A stretch of 7,555 nucleotides of DNA. It comes from an uncultured Ruminococcus sp. (GTDB lineage Bacteria > Bacillota > Clostridia > Oscillospirales > Ruminococcaceae). The notes under the pieces were generated by a model, which worked only from the letters and a program-made list of their open reading frames with translations, ran no database searches and was not told where the DNA came from. The position numbers and the translations under genes were made by a program. Shown piece after piece: positions 4,890 through 7,555 of this stretch. The first letter of the stretch is position 1. Every line of letters begins with the position of its first letter. The DNA lies in assembly GCA_945876405.1 (NCBI GenBank), contig CAMCOJ010000095.1, positions 1 to 7,555 of the forward strand, read 5' to 3'.

Positions 4890-6845
4890 ATGTCTGGAAA
4901 ATATTCTAAAAAAGTATCTGCAATGGTTGCTGCAGTTATGGCAGTAAGTTCATTTTCTGTATTCAGAAGTTCTGTAAATGACGTTAAAGCTATTGAAGGA
5001 GTTAAACCTCTTTTTGAGGCTGAGTGTGAGGAGCTGGAGATGGATGACGGCGTTGAGGCAGCTGATAAGGTGTATAATGACGAATATCCGGGATTTTCAG
5101 GAACAGGATTCGGATGGGTAAAAGGCGGAGGATGTATGACATTTACTGTAAATGCACCTGAAACAGGTATGTACAGACTTGAAACAAAAGCGCTTATGTA
5201 TCTTGGCGCCGAAGGTGAATTCCGTCAGGCTGAAGTTAATGTCAAAAGCGGAGACTACAGCAAAAAATATACGGTAAACGTACCGCATACAGATACATGG
5301 AGCGATTTCAGCTTCGGCGATATCAAACTTTTTGAAGGAGAAAATACAATTTCATTCGGCGGAGGATGGGGTTACTGTCTCTATGATACTGTAACTCTTA
5401 CAAGAACACCGGCTCCTGATTTTTCAAAGGCATCGTCAACGCCGGTTGATGCAAAGGCAACTGATGAAACAAAGGCTCTTATGAGTTATCTTGCTTCAGT
5501 GTACGGCAAGTATGTAATTTCCGGCCAGCAGGAGATTTACGGCGGCGGTAACGACGGCAATATGGAACTTGAGTTTGAATTCCTTGAGGAAAAAACTGGT
5601 AAGCTTCCTGCGATAAGAGGCTTTGATATGATGAATTATAACCCACTCTATGGCTGGGAAGACGGTACAACAGAGCGTCTTATTGACTGGGTAAAAAATA
5701 AAAATGGTATAGCTACAACATGCTGGCATATCAATGTTCCTATTGACTTTGACAACTATACTCCTGGAGATGAAGTTGACTGGAAGGAATGCACATATAA
5801 AAACTACCAGACTTCAAACAGCACATTTAACACAGCAAATATTCTTGAAGAGGGTACAAAGGAAAGAGAATACTTTGATGCTGCAGTTGAAGATCTTGCA
5901 GAACAGCTTAAGCTCTGTCAGGATGCAGGAGTTCCGATAATTTTCAGACCGCTTCATGAAGCACAGGGAAATGAGGGCAACTTTACAGGCGGTACGGCAT
6001 GGTTCTGGTGGGGAGACAGAGGACCGGAAGTATATAAGGAACTCTGGAAACTTCTTTATACAAAACTTACTGAAGAATATGATCTTCACAATCTTATCTG
6101 GGAATACAACAGTTATAACTATGCAAATTCACCAAGCTGGTATCCGGGGGACGAATATGTTGATATCGTTGCCTACGATAAATATAACTGTGAGTACGGA
6201 AGAGATGACGGTTTATCCGGCGGTCCGTGTTTAAGTGCCATTGCCGGAATTTACAACTATCTTGTTGATCTTACCAAGGGTACAAAGATGGTTGCCATGT
6301 CAGAAAATGACACTATTCCTTCACTTGACAATCTTACAATAGAAAATGCCGCATGGCTTTACTTCTGTCCGTGGTACGGCGAATTTCTGATGAGTGAGAA
6401 CAAGCAGGATTTTGATGAATTAAATAAAATATACAACAGTGAATACTGTCTTACACTTGATGAGATGCCTGAGGATCTTTACGGTAAGGTGCATTCTCCT
6501 TCTGATCCGGTTGTAACAACAAAGCCTGAAGTTACTGAAAAACCAGCAGAAACGACAAAACCGGATGTTACTACAGCATCATCAACAACACCCATGGAAA
6601 CTACTGTTACTGAGCCTGGCGCTCCTGCTGGTGATATTATTTACGGTGACGTTGATAAAAACGGGAAAGTAGATGTAACAGACCTTTCATATCTTTCACT
6701 TCATCTTATTGGTGAAAAGGAATTTGATGAAGCAGCTATGAAAGCTGCTGATACTACAGGCGACGGTGATGTAAATCTTGCTGACCTTGCAAGGCTCAGA
6801 CAGTTTCTTTCCAAAATTATCGACAGTTTAGGTCCGGTAAAATAA
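4890..6845 (+). CDS. Secreted cellulosomal beta-mannanase: CBM35-GH26-type I dockerin
   Basis: The product (651 residues) should cut beta-1,4-mannan or gluco/galactomannan outside the cell by the retaining mechanism of family GH26. In order: a signal peptide (Lys-rich start, hydrophobic 11-24, likely cleavage after VKA at 34); a CBM35-like carbohydrate-binding module (about 41-173, starting FEAE); the GH26 domain (about 188-525); a Thr/Pro/Glu linker (about 536-580); and a dockerin (583-645). The expected acid/base is E357 in RPLHEA, followed by AWFWWGD (370-376); the expected nucleophile is E472 in MVAMSEND. The dockerin has two calcium loops: D587, D589, N591, D598, and D621, T623, D625, D632, so it should dock on a cohesin of a scaffoldin. 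AAGGAGG (4875-4881) sits 8 nt before the ATG. Monocistronic, with its own promoter and terminator. Mannan is the best substrate guess; a few GH26 members act on other glucans or xylan. Confidence 0.93.
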   Translation: MSGKYSKKVSAMVAAVMAVSSFSVFRSSVNDVKAIEGVKPLFEAECEELEMDDGVEAADKVYNDEYPGFSGTGFGWVKGGGCMTFTVNAPETGMYRLETKALMYLGAEGEFRQAEVNVKSGDYSKKYTVNVPHTDTWSDFSFGDIKLFEGENTISFGGGWGYCLYDTVTLTRTPAPDFSKASSTPVDAKATDETKALMSYLASVYGKYVISGQQEIYGGGNDGNMELEFEFLEEKTGKLPAIRGFDMMNYNPLYGWEDGTTERLIDWVKNKNGIATTCWHINVPIDFDNYTPGDEVDWKECTYKNYQTSNSTFNTANILEEGTKEREYFDAAVEDLAEQLKLCQDAGVPIIFRPLHEAQGNEGNFTGGTAWFWWGDRGPEVYKELWKLLYTKLTEEYDLHNLIWEYNSYNYANSPSWYPGDEYVDIVAYDKYNCEYGRDDGLSGGPCLSAIAGIYNYLVDLTKGTKMVAMSENDTIPSLDNLTIENAAWLYFCPWYGEFLMSENKQDFDELNKIYNSEYCLTLDEMPEDLYGKVHSPSDPVVTTKPEVTEKPAETTKPDVTTASSTTPMETTVTEPGAPAGDIIYGDVDKNGKVDVTDLSYLSLHLIGEKEFDEAAMKAADTTGDGDVNLADLARLRQFLSKIIDSLGPVK

Positions 6846-6899
6846 CTGCATTTAAGCTGTGAACATAAAAAATATCAAAACGAAAATGCCCGGATTATA

Positions 6900-6950
6900 A
6901 AACAACTCCCGCTTACTGATAATAACTCAGTAAGCGGGAGTTGTTTATAT
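6900..6950 (+). terminator. Strong terminator of the mannanase gene
   Basis: A perfect 20-bp stem (6900-6919 with 6927-6946, core ACAACTCCCGCTTACTGA) has a 7-nt loop and a short T/A tail. It begins 55 nt after the stop. The stem is nearly self-symmetrical with an A-run on its left, so it may also stop transcription from the other side. Confidence 0.92.
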
Positions 6951-7102
6951 TCAGGTTTAAGTATTTAATGTCTCCGTTTCACGAATATTTTATGACAGGT
7001 TGATTACGGGTCGATTGTCCGTACTCCTGTACAGGATCCTACCATAATAATGAAACATCAGAGAAAGTAGTCGGTTAAAACAATATTGCTGTACCTTTTG
7101 TC
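6951..7102. other. Intergenic stretch without a gene; one 12-bp palindrome
   Basis: Between the mannanase terminator and the next promoter I see no reading frame with a ribosome site and no RNA gene. The only distinct structure is the perfect palindrome TCCTGTACAGGA (7025-7036), overlapping a second one, AGGATCCT (7033-7040). It lies about 70 nt ahead of the downstream -35 box and might be a regulator site. Confidence 0.5.
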
Positions 7103-7131
7103 TTGCCAATAGTATAAAAAAATGGTATACT
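7103..7131 (+). promoter_or_regulatory. Extended -10 promoter for the second AAA-ATPase-like gene
   Basis: TTGCCA (7103-7108), a 17-nt spacer and TATACT (7126-7131), with the extended -10 element TGG at 7123-7125, place the start of transcription near 7138. This lies 37 nt before the -10-to-ATG end, giving a leader of about 30 nt. Confidence 0.75.
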
Positions 7132-7139
7132 AAAGTATA
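7126..7139. promoter_or_regulatory. Possible operator overlapping the -10 box
   Basis: TATACT (7126-7131) and AGTATA (7134-7139) form a perfect inverted repeat with a 2-nt spacer covering the -10 box and the predicted transcription start. Another AGTATA half-site is in the promoter spacer at 7111-7116. A repressor site is plausible, but A/T-rich promoters form such palindromes by chance. Confidence 0.3.
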
Positions 7140-7167
7140 GATATTTACGCGAAACGGAGGAAGAAAG

Positions 7168-7555
7168 ATGGGAACGTACTTTAATCCATCAAATGAAGGG
7201 TTCAGAAAATCTGCAAAGGACGAAATTTATATTGATAAAAGCGGATTGCTGAATATACTGAACAGAAAGCTGGGAGCAGAAAAGAACTGTATAGCAGTAA
7301 GTCATGCACGACGTTTCGGAAAATCACAGGCAGCAGAGATGATTGATGCGTATTACAGCAGAGGATGTAATTCAAAAGAGCTTTTTTCAGAACTGGAAAT
7401 ATCAGATTCGCCGGATTTTGAAGAACACCTGAACAGGTACAATGTGATTCATCTGGATATATCATCTATAGCTGATTATTACAAAGATAACCTTGTGTCA
7501 AAAACAATTGAACTTATATACAGTGAGCTTAAAGCTGAATATCCTGATATAATGG
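7168..7555 (+). CDS. AAA-ATPase-like protein, N-terminal part (runs off the window)
   Basis: The frame is open for 129 codons to the window edge. The N-terminus (YFNPSNEGFRKS, then EIYIDKSGLL at 19-28) and the Walker A-like segment SHARRFGKS (45-53) mark an AAA-ATPase-like family member, the same superfamily as the broken gene at 1672-3372 but a different subfamily: the broken copy has TRPRRFGKT and a different lead-in. Relatives are about 500-600 residues with Walker B and a C-terminal PD-(D/E)XK domain, which here would lie beyond the edge. GGAGG (7156-7160) is 7 nt before the ATG. The gene has its own promoter and a possible operator. The biological role of the family is not established; nucleotide binding is expected from the motifs. 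Confidence 0.88.
   Translation, partial: MGTYFNPSNEGFRKSAKDEIYIDKSGLLNILNRKLGAEKNCIAVSHARRFGKSQAAEMIDAYYSRGCNSKELFSELEISDSPDFEEHLNRYNVIHLDISSIADYYKDNLVSKTIELIYSELKAEYPDIM

Noticed and set aside
6972..7159. CTCCGTTTC (6972-6980) complementary to GAAACGGAG (7151-7159) at the Shine-Dalgarno site, as a translation switch
   Set aside because: The predicted promoter at 7103-7131 starts transcription after the first arm, and the mannanase terminator lies before it, so both arms would seldom be on one RNA.

Overview
The window looks like a piece of an AT-rich, fibre-degrading gut or rumen Firmicute close to Ruminococcus (R. flavefaciens/R. champanellensis type). The main support is a secreted CBM35-GH26 protein ending in a type I dockerin, plus two AAA-ATPase/PD-(D/E)XK proteins of a kind that is often multicopy in gut Clostridia. 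All clear genes are on the + strand, with strong AAGGAG-type Shine-Dalgarno sites and sigma-A-like promoters. The genus is inferred from protein character only; there is no rRNA in the window.

Left end: bases 1-44 are not biological. They are an untrimmed Illumina Nextera i7/Read-2 adapter with its index, so the contig really begins at base 45. Next come the 3' part of a gene of unknown function (46-705) and, 41 nt further on, a PPP/calcineurin-like phosphoesterase (747-1463). These two are probably cotranscribed and end at a strong hairpin terminator (1492-1529).

Middle: a promoter (1607-1636) leads into an AAA-ATPase-like/PD-(D/E)XK gene (1672-3372). It is interrupted by one in-frame TGA at 2338-2340, exactly where the family has a conserved glycine; the rest of the frame is intact. 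A stand-alone 1-phosphofructokinase gene (fruK, 3459-4358) follows, without fruA or fruR beside it in this window. The 531 nt after fruK contain no gene but much secondary structure: a long imperfect hairpin, a 134-bp segment bounded by 11-bp inverted repeats (MITE/REP-like), two further terminator hairpins, and a GC-richer block (about 4676-4745) that looks like a structured RNA or intergenic repeat remnant.

Right: a near-consensus promoter (4805-4833) drives a 651-residue secreted cellulosomal beta-mannanase (signal peptide, CBM35, GH26, Thr/Pro linker, dockerin), closed by a 20-bp-stem terminator (6900-6946). After about 220 nt without a gene, an extended -10 promoter overlapped by a palindrome leads into the N-terminal part of a second, divergent AAA-ATPase-like protein that runs off the window (7168-7555).

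The genes read as independent short transcription units rather than one pathway. The mannanase acts outside the cell on plant mannan and FruK acts in cytoplasmic sugar-phosphate metabolism; nothing in the sequence ties them together. I find no convincing new multi-gene system. The points most worth checking are the adapter-derived false start, the single nonsense codon, the repeat-like element after fruK and the structured block at 4676-4745.
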